Assembly (NCBI GenBank): GCA_030832085.1
Contig: JAURJU010000093.1
Location: 1 to 33,600, forward strand
Direction of reading: 5' to 3'
DNA: 33,600 bases
Origin: Chitinophagales bacterium
Lineage (GTDB): Bacteria > Bacteroidota > Bacteroidia > Chitinophagales > Chitinophagaceae
Under the pieces are notes generated by a model, which saw only the letters and a list, made by a program, of their open reading frames with translations, made no database searches and was not told the DNA's origin. Below, one piece after another: positions 1 through 7,293 of this stretch; position 1 is the first letter of the stretch; every line of letters starts with the position of its first letter. Both the position numbers and the translations under genes were made by a program.

Positions 1-1032
1 ACTGTATTTGATCTTTTCATTGTTTTTTACTTTCCCCAAACCTTCAGCGAGAATTTTATCATTCGGACCTAGGCCAGAAGCAACAACATACAAATGTGGC
101 ATTTCGTGAGATATGGTAATTTGTTTGGCCTTCAATACGTTATTTTCATCAACGATGTATACATACTTTTTGTCTAGTACATCAAAGGTGGCCTTCTGTG
201 GAATTAGAATGGCTCCATTCAATGAAACCTGCATGAGAATATTGCCTGTCTCACCATGGCGAAGTATGCCCTTGGGGTTGAGGAATGTTGCACGAAAAGC
301 AATGTTACCGGTTTCGTTGTTGAAATCTGCTTCAATTGTTTCTACAATACCCGGCGATTCGAACAACTCTTTGTTGGCCATTTGCAGCAAAACCTTTTGC
401 TTGTCCTTGGACTTTGCTTTTTGGATATAATTCAAATACTCTGCTTCGGGAACATTAAAATAGACCCATATCTTGCTGTTGTCAGAAAGTGTAGAGAGGA
501 GTTCTCCTTCATCAACTAGACTTCCCAAACGTGTTTGGAATCTATCCATGATACCACTGAATGGTGCACGAATTTCTGTAAATCCCAAATGTGCCTGGGC
601 CAAGGAAAGTTCAGCTTTTGCCTTGTTAAGCTTGGCTTTTGCCAAGGCCAATTCGTTGGATGAAACAATATTTTTGTCTGCAAGGCTCTTGGTATTGCTG
701 TATTCAATTTCAGCAAAATTCATTTCTGCTTTTGCTTTTTCTACTTCTGCTTCGTAAATGACGGGCATGATCTTGAACATCAATTGACCTTTGTTTACAA
801 ACTGGCCTTCGTCCACAAATATTTTTTCAAGATAGCCCCTTTCCTGAGACCTCAACTCAATGTGACTTGCAGAATGAATCTGTCCAACATACTCCTTGTA
901 AATGACCGTATCCATTTGGATAGGACTAGTAACCAGGAATTCACTTTCTTCTTCTTTCTCTTCAGTTTTGTGTGCGCAGGATGAAAACACAAATATTGAT
1001 GCCAAAACCATGGCAGTAAATAACTTCCTCAT
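1..1032 (-). CDS. RND efflux periplasmic adaptor lipoprotein (partial, C-terminus off window)
   Basis: This is a membrane fusion (HlyD/AcrA-type) subunit that would bridge an inner-membrane RND pump and an outer-membrane channel. The reading frame is open from an ATG at 1030-1032 to the window edge, giving 344 residues without a stop. The N-terminus is a lipoprotein signal (MRKLFTAMVLASIFVFSSC, lipid Cys19), so the protein is probably anchored by lipid. An acidic linker follows, then a first lipoyl half with the typical HSASHIELRSQERGYLEKI stretch, an alpha-helical hairpin rich in Ala, Lys and Glu, and the second lipoyl half (FTEIRAPFSGIMD). Beta-barrel sequence follows (IWVYFNVPEAEYL). The C-terminal membrane-proximal domain is cut. 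The pump gene itself would lie beyond base 1, which I cannot see. A 13-bp inverted repeat sits about 70 bases upstream of the start (see 1101-1130). Family assignment is firm; the exported substrate is unknown. Confidence 0.93.
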   Translation of the reverse strand, partial: MRKLFTAMVLASIFVFSSCAHKTEEKEEESEFLVTSPIQMDTVIYKEYVGQIHSASHIELRSQERGYLEKIFVDEGQFVNKGQLMFKIMPVIYEAEVEKAKAEMNFAEIEYSNTKSLADKNIVSSNELALAKAKLNKAKAELSLAQAHLGFTEIRAPFSGIMDRFQTRLGSLVDEGELLSTLSDNSKIWVYFNVPEAEYLNYIQKAKSKDKQKVLLQMANKELFESPGIVETIEADFNNETGNIAFRATFLNPKGILRHGETGNILMQVSLNGAILIPQKATFDVLDKKYVYIVDENNVLKAKQITISHEMPHLYVVASGLGPNDKILAEGLGKVKNNEKIKYS

Positions 1033-1100
1033 TAAAATTGTAATTGAATTGGTAAAACGCTTGTTGGCTTGCTAAAGCCTAAATAATCAAATGCATTGAC

Positions 1101-1130
1101 AATTTTTATATGGGATGCCATATAAAAATT
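1101..1130. repeat. Perfect 13-bp inverted repeat upstream of the efflux adaptor gene
   Basis: AATTTTTATATGG at 1101-1113 and CCATATAAAAATT at 1118-1130 are exact reverse complements with a 4-base spacer. The repeat lies between the stop of the small protein gene (1149) and the start of the adaptor gene (1032), both read leftwards. It could be an operator for a repressor of the efflux operon or a hairpin ending the upstream transcript. No U-rich tract follows on the minus strand, which argues mildly against a simple terminator. A weaker 5-bp hairpin (GGCTT/AAGCC, 1066-1079) lies closer to the start. Confidence 0.7.
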
Positions 1131-1148
1131 CAGACCAAATATGGTAGA

Positions 1149-1598
1149 TCAAGCGATGTGCTTCTTCCAGGAATGATAAAGGATAAAATACTCGACTTCC
1201 GGCTGTTTTTGCAAGGAAGAAATCAATTGCAGATAGCGGCTTTGTAAAATGCAATGATACGCCAGCTCATCGCCAGCATTTCTTTGATAAAAATGGTTGA
1301 ACGTTTCTTGTTCCCCAATATGCTTATCATCATCCTCAGCCAACTCCATTTCAATAGCGGTCTTGACAGATGTCTGGGGTGGCAGCAATGAAAAATGTGG
1401 CTGATGACCATGGATTGATCGGAGTAAAACCGTAGCGCTTTTATTGCAACTGATACTATTGTTTAAAAAAGAAAATGCCTGAAGCTGCTGAAGAAAAAAT
1501 GCAAGGGCAAAAACCAAAAGAAAGACCCTACCCAAAACCGTTTTAGTAAATGATGGGCTGGCACTGATATTTCTTTTATTGTTACTGCTATTGTGCAT
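1149..1598 (-). CDS. Hypothetical small single-pass membrane protein
   Basis: The predicted product has 149 residues. I do not recognise a family. A short polar basic N-terminus is followed by one hydrophobic segment at about residues 22-42 (VLGRVFLLVFALAFFLQQLQ), which could be a signal anchor. The rest is polar and probably extracytoplasmic: Ser/His-rich, then an acidic patch (MELAEDDDKH), then an aromatic C-terminus (EVEYFILYHSWKKHIA). It lies upstream of the efflux adaptor on the same strand with a 116-base gap that holds a large palindrome, so co-transcription is uncertain. The gap to the upstream GNAT stop is 29 bases, which allows a GNAT-hypothetical transcript. The ORF is intact and uses codons like its neighbours, so I think it is real. 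Its role is unknown. Confidence 0.6.
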   Translation of the reverse strand: MHNSSNNKRNISASPSFTKTVLGRVFLLVFALAFFLQQLQAFSFLNNSISCNKSATVLLRSIHGHQPHFSLLPPQTSVKTAIEMELAEDDDKHIGEQETFNHFYQRNAGDELAYHCILQSRYLQLISSLQKQPEVEYFILYHSWKKHIA

Positions 1599-1627
1599 CT
1601 GATATGCTAAAGTACAACATAATCATC

Positions 1628-2152
1628 TTAATCAGACATTGGTCGCTTCATCATGATATCCGTTTGCTCCTCATCCCCCAATTTGAAGATGTGCTTATCA
1701 AAGGCAAGAAATCCATGTTTAACATAAAATTGTATTGCCCGTCTGTTTTCTTCCCAAACGCCCAACCAAATAAAATCCACTTTTTGTATATCTGCCCGTT
1801 CTAGGGCTTTTTCAAAAAGCTGTTGCCCGATGTTCTGCCCATGAAATTCCTGCAGAACGTAAATCCGCTCAATCTCAAGCGCATTTTCATGCTTGATTTC
1901 AGTTTGTGATTGCCCAAGGTTAAGTTTCAAATATCCAATGACATTGTTATCCAGCGTTGCGAAATAAAATTCAGCATTGGGATCATCGATCTCCGCCTGG
2001 AGTTTGTTGAGCGAAAATCCTTCCTCAAGGTATTTCTCCATGTTCTCCTTGCTGTTGCTGGATGAAAATGTTTCAGCAAAGGTTTTCCTGCCAATCTCCT
2101 GCAAAAGCAACACATCCTCACCCGTTATTCGCCTCATCTCAATTGAACCCAT
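1628..2152 (-). CDS. GNAT family N-acetyltransferase
   Basis: The 174-residue product is a single GNAT domain, which transfers an acetyl group from acetyl-CoA to an amine. The N-terminal helix region (MRRITGEDVLLLQEIGRKTFAETF) is typical of the PaiA/spermidine-spermine acetyltransferase-like group. The acetyl-CoA binding motif A is visible as IERIYVLQEFHGQNIGQQLF (about residues 94-113), and the late motif as WLGVWEENRRAIQFYVKHGF (about 129-148). The length is normal for a stand-alone enzyme. The start could be the first ATG (used here) or Met6, since the conserved part begins at Met6. It faces away from the GyrI-like gene with 66 bases between them, so the two may have divergent promoters. 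The substrate cannot be read from the sequence; polyamines or amino acids are possible. Confidence 0.9.
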   Translation of the reverse strand: MGSIEMRRITGEDVLLLQEIGRKTFAETFSSSNSKENMEKYLEEGFSLNKLQAEIDDPNAEFYFATLDNNVIGYLKLNLGQSQTEIKHENALEIERIYVLQEFHGQNIGQQLFEKALERADIQKVDFIWLGVWEENRRAIQFYVKHGFLAFDKHIFKLGDEEQTDIMMKRPMSD

Positions 2153-2218
2153 ACAATATGATTATGCTGAATTACTGATATTAGCACAATATTATGGATA
2201 TTTTTTACCTTCCGCTAA

Positions 2219-2704
2219 ATGAAAATAGAAGCTCCTTCCATTGTTGTCCTTTCACCCAAAAAACTATTGGGTAAACATGTTATCATGTCTATGGCCGAAG
2301 ACAAGACCGGTCTATTGTGGGCGTCATTCATGCCCCACAGGAAACAAATTAAACATCAAATTGGTAATGACCTCTATTCACTTCAGGTCTTTCCAGAGGG
2401 GTATTTCAAAGCCTTCAATCCCATTAAAAGTTTTGAAAAATGGGCATTGGTGGAAGTTGAGCAACACGATACCATACCTGAAAACATGGAAGCTTTTTCT
2501 CTTCCCGGGGGGCAATATGCAGTTTTCAATCACAAGGGGATGGATACTGCCATTTTCCAATACATCTACAGTACATGGCTTCCTGCTTCCGGTTACTCCT
2601 TGGACAATCGGCCACATTTTGAGGTACTCGGTGAAAAGTACAAACAAGGAAGCCAAGACTCCGAAGAAGAGATCTGGATTCCCATTTCTTTGAAAAAGCA
2701 ATAA
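2219..2704 (+). CDS. GyrI-like small-molecule-binding domain protein
   Basis: The 161-residue product looks like a stand-alone GyrI-like (AraC effector-binding, BmrR C-terminal) domain. The fold family is indicated by the opening strand PSIVVLSPKKLLGKHVIMSM, the middle part ending in LPGGQYAVFNHKGM (about residues 98-111), and the closing pattern of an aromatic helix (IFQYIYSTWLPASGYSLDN), an FEVLGEKY strand, and the end EEEIWIPI. In such proteins the acidic residues near the end help bind cationic hydrophobic ligands, and some members hydrolyse cyclopropanoid toxins. There is no DNA-binding domain, so it would act as a binding or detoxifying protein in the cytosol rather than as a regulator. 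It precedes the regulator operon by 74 bases, but that operon has its own strong promoter. Confidence 0.85.
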   Translation: MKIEAPSIVVLSPKKLLGKHVIMSMAEDKTGLLWASFMPHRKQIKHQIGNDLYSLQVFPEGYFKAFNPIKSFEKWALVEVEQHDTIPENMEAFSLPGGQYAVFNHKGMDTAIFQYIYSTWLPASGYSLDNRPHFEVLGEKYKQGSQDSEEEIWIPISLKKQ

Positions 2705-2718
2705 AATCTGACCATCCA

Positions 2719-2749
2719 TTTGGAAATATCGCTGTTTTGTTTAACTTTG
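2719..2749 (+). promoter_or_regulatory. Bacteroidota-type promoter, exact consensus
   Basis: TTTG at 2719-2722, exactly 19 bases, then TAACTTTG at 2742-2749. This matches the Bacteroidota housekeeping consensus TTTG-N19-TAnnTTTG at every defined position. It lies 29 bases before the ATG at 2779 and supports that ATG rather than the in-frame TTG at 2737, which would lie inside the promoter. Confidence 0.8.
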
Positions 2750-2760
2750 AATTACAAAGT
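2744..2760. promoter_or_regulatory. Palindrome overlapping the -7 box, candidate operator
   Basis: ACTTTG (2744-2749), spacer AATTA, CAAAGT (2755-2760). The left arm is the end of the -7 element and the right arm covers the expected transcription start. A protein bound here would block the promoter. The winged-helix regulator encoded second in this operon (3414-3713) is the obvious candidate for autoregulation, but that is inference. Confidence 0.5.
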
Positions 2761-2778
2761 ACTTTTTATCAACAGGAC

Positions 2779-3417
2779 ATGAACAAGCAAAAAGAACAAC
2801 TGGAAGCCATCAGGGATATCCGAAACCTCATGGAAAGATCATCCCGATTTCTATCCCTCAGTGGATTGGCGGGAGTAATGATCGGCATTGCCGTTATTAC
2901 AGGCGTAGCATCCGCTTATGCCTACATGGGGCTTGCCATAGATCAAGGGGGATACCATACCCTTATCCTCAATGAAAATGGGGAGCCCAACGGGGATGTT
3001 TTCAAGTTCCTGCTCATGGATGTTCTGCTGGTGTTAGCGTTCTCCATAACGACAGTAACCATCATGTCTATGAAAAAAGCCAAAAAACAGGGATTGCCCA
3101 TATGGGATGGAACGGCAAAGCGGATGACAGTACAATTGGCAGTACCCATGTTGGCTGGTGCCATTTTATCGATGATTCTGTTGCGCCACGGATTGGTTGG
3201 ATTTATCGCTCCGGTTAGCCTTATCTTCTACGGTTTAGCACTTTTCAATGCCAGCAAGTATACGGTTGATGATCTCCAATATTTTGGCATCGCAGAAATC
3301 CTGACAGGCCTGCTTGCTGCCATATTCATTGATTATGGAATGCTTTTTTGGGCATTTGGTTTTGGAGTGCTTCACATCGTTTATGGAACAAGGATCTACT
3401 TTAAATACGAAAAGTGA
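2779..3417 (+). CDS. Multi-pass membrane protein, first gene of regulator operon
   Basis: The product from the ATG at 2779 has 212 residues. I cannot name a family with confidence. A short charged, amphipathic N-terminus (MNKQKEQLEAIRDIRNLMER) is followed by about six hydrophobic segments, arranged as two separated helices and then a cluster of four, with a polar loop of about 30 residues after the first (YTLILNENG region is replaced here by YHTLILNENGEPNGDVFK). The last segment ends in an aromatic-rich stretch. The stop overlaps the start of the next gene in GTGA (3414-3417), a sign of translational coupling. In other Bacteroidota, similar membrane proteins sit beside small winged-helix regulators, so a role tied to that regulator is plausible. 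The exact promoter and the palindrome lie just upstream. Confidence 0.8.
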   Translation: MNKQKEQLEAIRDIRNLMERSSRFLSLSGLAGVMIGIAVITGVASAYAYMGLAIDQGGYHTLILNENGEPNGDVFKFLLMDVLLVLAFSITTVTIMSMKKAKKQGLPIWDGTAKRMTVQLAVPMLAGAILSMILLRHGLVGFIAPVSLIFYGLALFNASKYTVDDLQYFGIAEILTGLLAAIFIDYGMLFWAFGFGVLHIVYGTRIYFKYEK

Positions 3418-3713
3418 AAAACCATCTGGAGGCCTTGAACAAGGCATTTGAGAGCAGGGTGCGCCTGGGAATCATGTCACTGCTCATGGTCAATACGGCC
3501 ATGGACTTTGGAATGCTCAAGGAGCAGCTGAACATAACTGATGGTAACCTTGCCAGCCACCTGAATGCACTGGATAAATTGGGATACATCCTGATTACCA
3601 AACAATTCATTGGCAAAAAACCCAATACTTCTTATACCGCTACCGATCCTGGTAGGAAGGCATTCAGTGATCACCTCGATGCCCTGGAACGATTCATCAG
3701 CAGATCAATATAA
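3414..3713 (+). CDS. Small winged-helix transcriptional regulator
   Basis: The 99-residue product is one winged helix-turn-helix domain of the kind found in MarR/ArsR-like small regulators (Pfam HTH_34-like). Residues 1-25 form the first helices (LNKAFESRVRLGIMSLL). The helix-turn-helix is MDFGMLKEQLNITDGNLASH (about 31-50), followed by LNALDKLGYILITKQFIGKK and the wing ending in TSYTATDPGRKAF. The C-terminal helix (DHLDALERFIS) may dimerise it. The start is GTG, overlapping the previous stop by four bases, so its amount is probably tied to that of the membrane protein. No metal-binding cysteines are present, so it is not an obvious metal sensor. It probably represses its own operon through the palindrome at 2744-2760; this is inferred. 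Confidence 0.9.
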   Translation: MKNHLEALNKAFESRVRLGIMSLLMVNTAMDFGMLKEQLNITDGNLASHLNALDKLGYILITKQFIGKKPNTSYTATDPGRKAFSDHLDALERFISRSI

Positions 3714-3750
3714 AAAAACCAATCAACCATAGAATTCTAAAACAAGCAAC

Positions 3751-5022
3751 ATGGAAAGAAAAAATGAGATCAACAACTTGGCCTCAGGGATCTTGGAAAA
3801 TATTGAGGATCCCAAACAACTTGAGTTGTTGTACAGAAAAGACAAGGTCCTGTTCAAACAGGCCTTTAACAGCATATACACTGACATCAACAACAATGCC
3901 ATTGCCCAGACCTGGCATGAAAGACTCAACTACCAGGAGGCCGAGATCAACTGGGGAATAAGCAGTGAGTTGAAGATGGTTGCCCTGATTGCATTCATAG
4001 GAGGCCTGCTGGCGAAAACACCACAAATATTTGAGATTGAACCGGATCATTTCTTCTCCCGCAACATTGGACTGATTGCGTTTCCCATGCTGATGTTCTA
4101 TTTTGCATGGAAACAGCAGTTGGCAAGGAAAAACATATTTATTCCAATGATAGCTGTTGTTATTTCAGCTGTCTACATCAACCTGCTCCCCAACAATGAC
4201 AAGAGTGATACCATCATATTGTCCTGCCTTCACTTGCCTATTTTTTTATGGACGGTACTTGGATTCATATTTGCAGGCGGTGATCTTAAAAACAGCGCGA
4301 AGAGAATTGACTTTTTAAGATACAATGGAGACCTGGTGGTAATGTCAGCAATCATGGTATTGTCTGGAATCTTATTTACTGGTCTTACATTTGGGTTGTT
4401 TGAGCTGACTGGCCTAAACATAGAAAAGTTTTATGTGGACTATGTACTGGTCTGGGGCCTTTCAACCATTCCCATCTTGGCAACATTCCTGATACGGAAC
4501 AACCCACAACTGGTGGATAAAATTTCTCCCATCATTGCGAAGATATTTACACCATTGGTTGCCATAACACTGCTGGTATTTTTATCTGCGATGGCATTCA
4601 CAAGAAAAAACATATACCAAGACAGGGAGTTTTTGATGATCTTCAACGCACTGCTAATTGGTGTAATGGCTATTATTTTATTTTCAATCACTGAAGCAAC
4701 CAAAAAAGAAAACAATAGGGTCAACTTGCTGTTTTTATTCTCATTGTCCATCCTGACCGTTATCACCAATGGTATTGCCCTTTCTGCTATTGGATACAGA
4801 ATATTTGAATTCGGCATCACCCCCAACAGATTGGCCGTGCTGGGATCAAACATATTGATTTTCTCCAACCTGATTTGGATAACACATCAACTGCTCCAAA
4901 GTATCAAAAAGAAAGCGGATGCAGAAAAGATTGAACAAGCCATTGCTTTCTTTTTGCCTATCTACGGGCTTTGGACAGCCATTGTTGTATTCATTATTCC
5001 GGCATTGTTTGGATTTAAATAA
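3751..5022 (+). CDS. DUF4153-like multi-pass membrane protein
   Basis: The product has 423 residues. A soluble N-terminal part of about 75 residues (EINNLASGILENIEDPKQLE, then YRKDKVLFKQAF) precedes about ten to eleven transmembrane helices ending at residue 423 (VVFIIPALFGFK). The arrangement and the hydrophobic core resemble the DUF4153 family, whose biochemical role is not known. The gene starts 37 bases after the regulator stop and probably belongs to the same operon. The grouping of a ligandless small regulator with two polytopic membrane proteins suggests a membrane-stress or envelope-state response, but the sequence gives no substrate. I see no catalytic motif. The ORF is intact and runs to a TAA at 5020-5022. 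Confidence 0.8.
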   Translation: MERKNEINNLASGILENIEDPKQLELLYRKDKVLFKQAFNSIYTDINNNAIAQTWHERLNYQEAEINWGISSELKMVALIAFIGGLLAKTPQIFEIEPDHFFSRNIGLIAFPMLMFYFAWKQQLARKNIFIPMIAVVISAVYINLLPNNDKSDTIILSCLHLPIFLWTVLGFIFAGGDLKNSAKRIDFLRYNGDLVVMSAIMVLSGILFTGLTFGLFELTGLNIEKFYVDYVLVWGLSTIPILATFLIRNNPQLVDKISPIIAKIFTPLVAITLLVFLSAMAFTRKNIYQDREFLMIFNALLIGVMAIILFSITEATKKENNRVNLLFLFSLSILTVITNGIALSAIGYRIFEFGITPNRLAVLGSNILIFSNLIWITHQLLQSIKKKADAEKIEQAIAFFLPIYGLWTAIVVFIIPALFGFK

Positions 5023-5065
5023 TCACAAATGACAGTAAAAGAGATATAATGAATAAATTGAGCGC

Positions 5066-5308
5066 ATGTCAGCAACATCCAAAGACCCATTGCACGGAAA
5101 GACATTGGAATACATCGTTAATGAACTCGTTGAATATTTCGGCTGGGAAGACCTGGGGCAACACATCCGGATCAATTGTTTCAACAGTAATCCAAGTGTT
5201 CAATCCAGCCTGAAATTCCTGCGCAAAACTCCATGGGCACGGAAACAAGTGGAAGATTTGTACATCAGGATGAACCTGGGGAGTTCATCAAAAAATGGTG
5301 AGGGCTAA
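5066..5308 (+). CDS. VF530 family (DUF2132) DNA-binding protein
   Basis: The 80-residue product is a compact VF530-type protein. The family hallmark is almost fully present: [20 protein letters not shown] (residues 7-26), then [20 protein letters not shown] (about 36-55) and [12 protein letters not shown] (56-67). The founding Vibrio protein was given a DNA-binding annotation on structural grounds; a precise cellular role has not been shown to my knowledge. The start ATG at 5066 is 43 bases after the DUF4153 stop, so it could be the tail of that operon or have its own promoter. The last residues (GSSSKNGEG) are a flexible tail. Confidence 0.92.
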   Translation: MSATSKDPLHGKTLEYIVNELVEYFGWEDLGQHIRINCFNSNPSVQSSLKFLRKTPWARKQVEDLYIRMNLGSSSKNGEG

Positions 5309-5381
5309 AATAAAACTGAAATTCTGTTTGCAAAAACTGCGTGAATACTCCACACAATTTAACATTGTGGAAATACAGATT

Positions 5382-5389
5382 TAGTTTTG
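5382..5389 (+). promoter_or_regulatory. -7 promoter box (TAGTTTTG) for the CDP-alcohol transferase gene
   Basis: TAGTTTTG fits TAnnTTTG and ends 9 bases before the ATG at 5399. The -33 element is poor. The box overlaps the alternative in-frame TTG (5387), so it favours the ATG start and predicts a very short or absent leader. A small hairpin (CACAAT-TTAAC-ATTGTG, 5353-5369) lies just upstream. Confidence 0.45.
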
Positions 5390-5398
5390 CATCCACAA

Positions 5399-6166
5399 AT
5401 GTCCAAACTCACTTTAGGCAATAAATTTATCGATGTTTCTGATTATGGCAGACCGGCTGCAAGAATCATTGTACAATTGTTGAAATCGACCCGGGTCAGT
5501 GCTGTACACCTGACATTACTATTCGTCGTTTCCGGTATACTGGCCATCTATTGCATGGGTGTTGAACAATATTGGACCGCAGGATTTTTCCTGGTACTGA
5601 AATCCATTTTGGATGCGGCTGATGGACAACTGGCAAGGACCAAAAATCAACCATCCTATACCGGGCGTTACCTTGATTCCATCCTGGACAGCCTGCTGAA
5701 TTATGCATTGATTTTTTCGATCGCCATTTTTACCAATGCTAATTTCGGCTGGGCCCTGATGGCCTTTATCTGCATGCAAACCCAGGGGACGGTCTACAAC
5801 TACTACCATGTGATATTAAGACACAGTACCGACGGAGAAATCACAAGCCAGATTTTTGAAAATCAATCACCCAAAGCATTCCCAGAAGAAAGTCAAGCCA
5901 TGGTCAACTTCCTGTTCAAATGCTTTCGATTGCTCTACAAGGTATTTGATGATTTCATCTACGCCCTGGATCCCCATGCTTCCAAAGCAAGCGTCACGCC
6001 GAAATGGTTCATGTGTATGGTCTCATTTTATGGGTTAGGTTTCCAATTGTTGCTCATGGCTGGTTTTTTGGTGATGGGATGGATTGATTTTATCATTCCC
6101 TTTTTTATTGCTTATTCAGTATTCATTCCGGTTTTCATTGGCGCAAGAAGGCTGTTGTTGAAATGA
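5399..6166 (+). CDS. CDP-alcohol phosphatidyltransferase family membrane enzyme
   Basis: The product from the ATG at 5399 has 255 residues. It belongs to the family that joins a CDP-linked alcohol or diacylglycerol to a second alcohol to make phospholipids. The signature D-G-x2-A-R-x8-G-x3-D-x3-D is present: DGQLARTKNQ followed by GRYLDSILD (about residues 80-101), with the aspartates that hold the metal and CDP. About six membrane segments surround it. A cytosolic insert (about 140-180, HSTDGEITSQIFENQSPKAF) between the middle helices is longer than in PgsA or PssA. The acceptor alcohol cannot be told. I chose ATG 5399 over the upstream TTG because of the promoter box. The 3' end of the gene forms one arm of a 13-bp inverted repeat spanning the stop codon. 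Confidence 0.92.
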   Translation: MSKLTLGNKFIDVSDYGRPAARIIVQLLKSTRVSAVHLTLLFVVSGILAIYCMGVEQYWTAGFFLVLKSILDAADGQLARTKNQPSYTGRYLDSILDSLLNYALIFSIAIFTNANFGWALMAFICMQTQGTVYNYYHVILRHSTDGEITSQIFENQSPKAFPEESQAMVNFLFKCFRLLYKVFDDFIYALDPHASKASVTPKWFMCMVSFYGLGFQLLLMAGFLVMGWIDFIIPFFIAYSVFIPVFIGARRLLLK

Positions 6167-6223
6167 CAGCAACATCCTAGATAAATATTGAGTTCCTATC
6201 TAACTTTCAACAACAGCATTGCT
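6151..6223. terminator. Nested inverted repeats at a convergent gene junction
   Basis: GCTGTTGTTGAAA (6151-6163) and TTTCAACAACAGC (6205-6217) pair perfectly over 13 bases and enclose the stop codon. Inside them TAGATA (6178-6183) pairs with TATCTA (6197-6202). A third short palindrome, ACAGCATTGCTGT (6215-6223 and the bases before), competes with the right outer arm. The plus-strand transferase gene and the minus-strand PepSY-like gene (ending at 6255) converge here, so a two-way terminator is the simplest reading. There is no clear U tract. Confidence 0.55.
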
Positions 6224-6254
6224 GTAATGTATGATAAACTACGAGTGTTGGAAT

Positions 6255-6767
6255 TTAATCCTTGAATACCCCCTTGTTGTCAAGCTTTACGCGCATCCTT
6301 TTTTGTCCATTTTCCAATACGAGTTTATAAAGTTTTCTCGCCTCTTCATCAGTGGAGTAATATTTGACCAGATAAATATCCTTTAGAATCGTCCACCCTG
6401 GGAATCTTGTAGCAACGGCATCCCTGACTGGCTTTGGAAGAGCAACGTCTTTGTATTTTTCAACGGTGCGGATTACCTTTCCGTCCTTGTCGTAAAAAGC
6501 CAGTACCTGTCCCTGGGGAATATAAAATGAAACAAAATAATTATCACTCTCTTCCTCATAAAAATCTGCACTCTTCAGGTCATATGATGCTGCCATTCTT
6601 TCAAGCATTCTCACCGGTTGGGCAGCGGAGGTATCCGTCACAGATTTGTAATACTTATAATTCAGGCTGATGATTTTCACTTCAGGCAAGGTCTCTTGTC
6701 CATTGGCTTGCATAATCATCGCAATCAAAACACAAGAAAGACCAAAGAAGAACTTTACATGTTTCAT
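6255..6767 (-). CDS. Secreted PepSY-like protein
   Basis: The 170-residue product starts with a signal peptide (MKHVKFFFGLSCVLIAMIMQANGQ, cut probably after ANG or GQ). The mature part resembles one PepSY-like (beta-lactamase-inhibitor-like) repeat: a strand pair AFYDKDGKVIRTVEKYKDVA (about residues 89-108), then PKPVRDAVATRFPGWTILKD, then YLVKYY and LYKLVLENGQKRMRVKLDN. This pattern of a residue-pair helix (VRDAVATRFPG) and following strands is typical of small periplasmic Bacteroidota proteins of unknown job. No enzyme motif or lipobox is seen. It stands alone between convergent and divergent neighbours. The upstream gap (6768-6918) contains a weak hairpin (CCATTT/AAATGG, 6842-6859) that may serve either gene. 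Confidence 0.82.
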   Translation of the reverse strand: MKHVKFFFGLSCVLIAMIMQANGQETLPEVKIISLNYKYYKSVTDTSAAQPVRMLERMAASYDLKSADFYEEESDNYFVSFYIPQGQVLAFYDKDGKVIRTVEKYKDVALPKPVRDAVATRFPGWTILKDIYLVKYYSTDEEARKLYKLVLENGQKRMRVKLDNKGVFKD

Positions 6768-6905
6768 GGTATATGTTTTTAATTTTGAATTTATCTTCCT
6801 CCCAAACCATTCAGGAGATTGAAAGTAAATTTATATGTAAGCCATTTTATTTGAAATGGTCTTGATCAGTGAGTTGACTGAGAATTCTCATTAACAAGGT
6901 TATCA

Positions 6906-6913
6906 TATCTTTG
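6906..6913 (+). promoter_or_regulatory. -7 promoter box (TATCTTTG) directly before the DCC gene
   Basis: TATCTTTG fits TAnnTTTG exactly and ends only five bases before the ATG at 6919. With a start site 5-7 bases downstream of the box, the transcript would begin at or next to the start codon, that is, leaderless. I find no good TTTG at the usual distance upstream. Confidence 0.5.
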
Positions 6914-6918
6914 CATCA

Positions 6919-7293
6919 ATGAATATTGTATTGTTTGATGGCATCTGCAACCTTTGTAATGCATCTGTTCGCTTTATCAGCAAGCATGACAAGTACAATA
7001 CAATACAATTTGCCTCACTGCAAAGCGAAACTGCGAAACAGTTGTTGTCAAAAATAAACATTGACTCCCAGAAAATTGATTCAATCATTTTCGTTTCAAA
7101 CGAAAAGGTGTTCTTCAAATCAGCTGCTGCCATTGAAATTGCGAAACAACTGCGTGGCTTTCCTCGTTTGTTAAAATATTTCCAGTTCATCCCGAGACCC
7201 ATCAGGGATTTTGTATATGACCTGATTGCCAAAAACAGATACCGCTTGTTTGGGAAAACCTGTTCCCTTCAAACCCCACATCAAAACAAATGA
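6919..7293 (+). CDS. DCC family thiol-disulfide oxidoreductase (DUF393)
   Basis: The 124-residue product carries the DCC family start, VLFDGICNLCNASVRFISKHD (residues 4-24), where the D-G-x-C-x-x-C motif supplies a redox-active cysteine pair (Cys10, Cys13). A following stretch (IQFASLQSETAKQLL) and the central IIFVSNEKVFFKSAAAIEIA are family features, as is the C-terminal part IPRPIRDFVYDLIAKNRYRL FGK split over residues 92-115. The family is predicted to adopt a thioredoxin-like fold; substrates are mostly unknown. It overlaps the next gene by four bases (ATGA, 7290-7293), so the two are translated together. The start is fixed by a promoter box just upstream. Confidence 0.92.
   Translation: MNIVLFDGICNLCNASVRFISKHDKYNTIQFASLQSETAKQLLSKINIDSQKIDSIIFVSNEKVFFKSAAAIEIAKQLRGFPRLLKYFQFIPRPIRDFVYDLIAKNRYRLFGKTCSLQTPHQNK

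Noticed and set aside
113-984. Plus-strand frames of 60-105 codons at the left edge
   Set aside because: They lie opposite a clear efflux adaptor gene that is open to the window edge.
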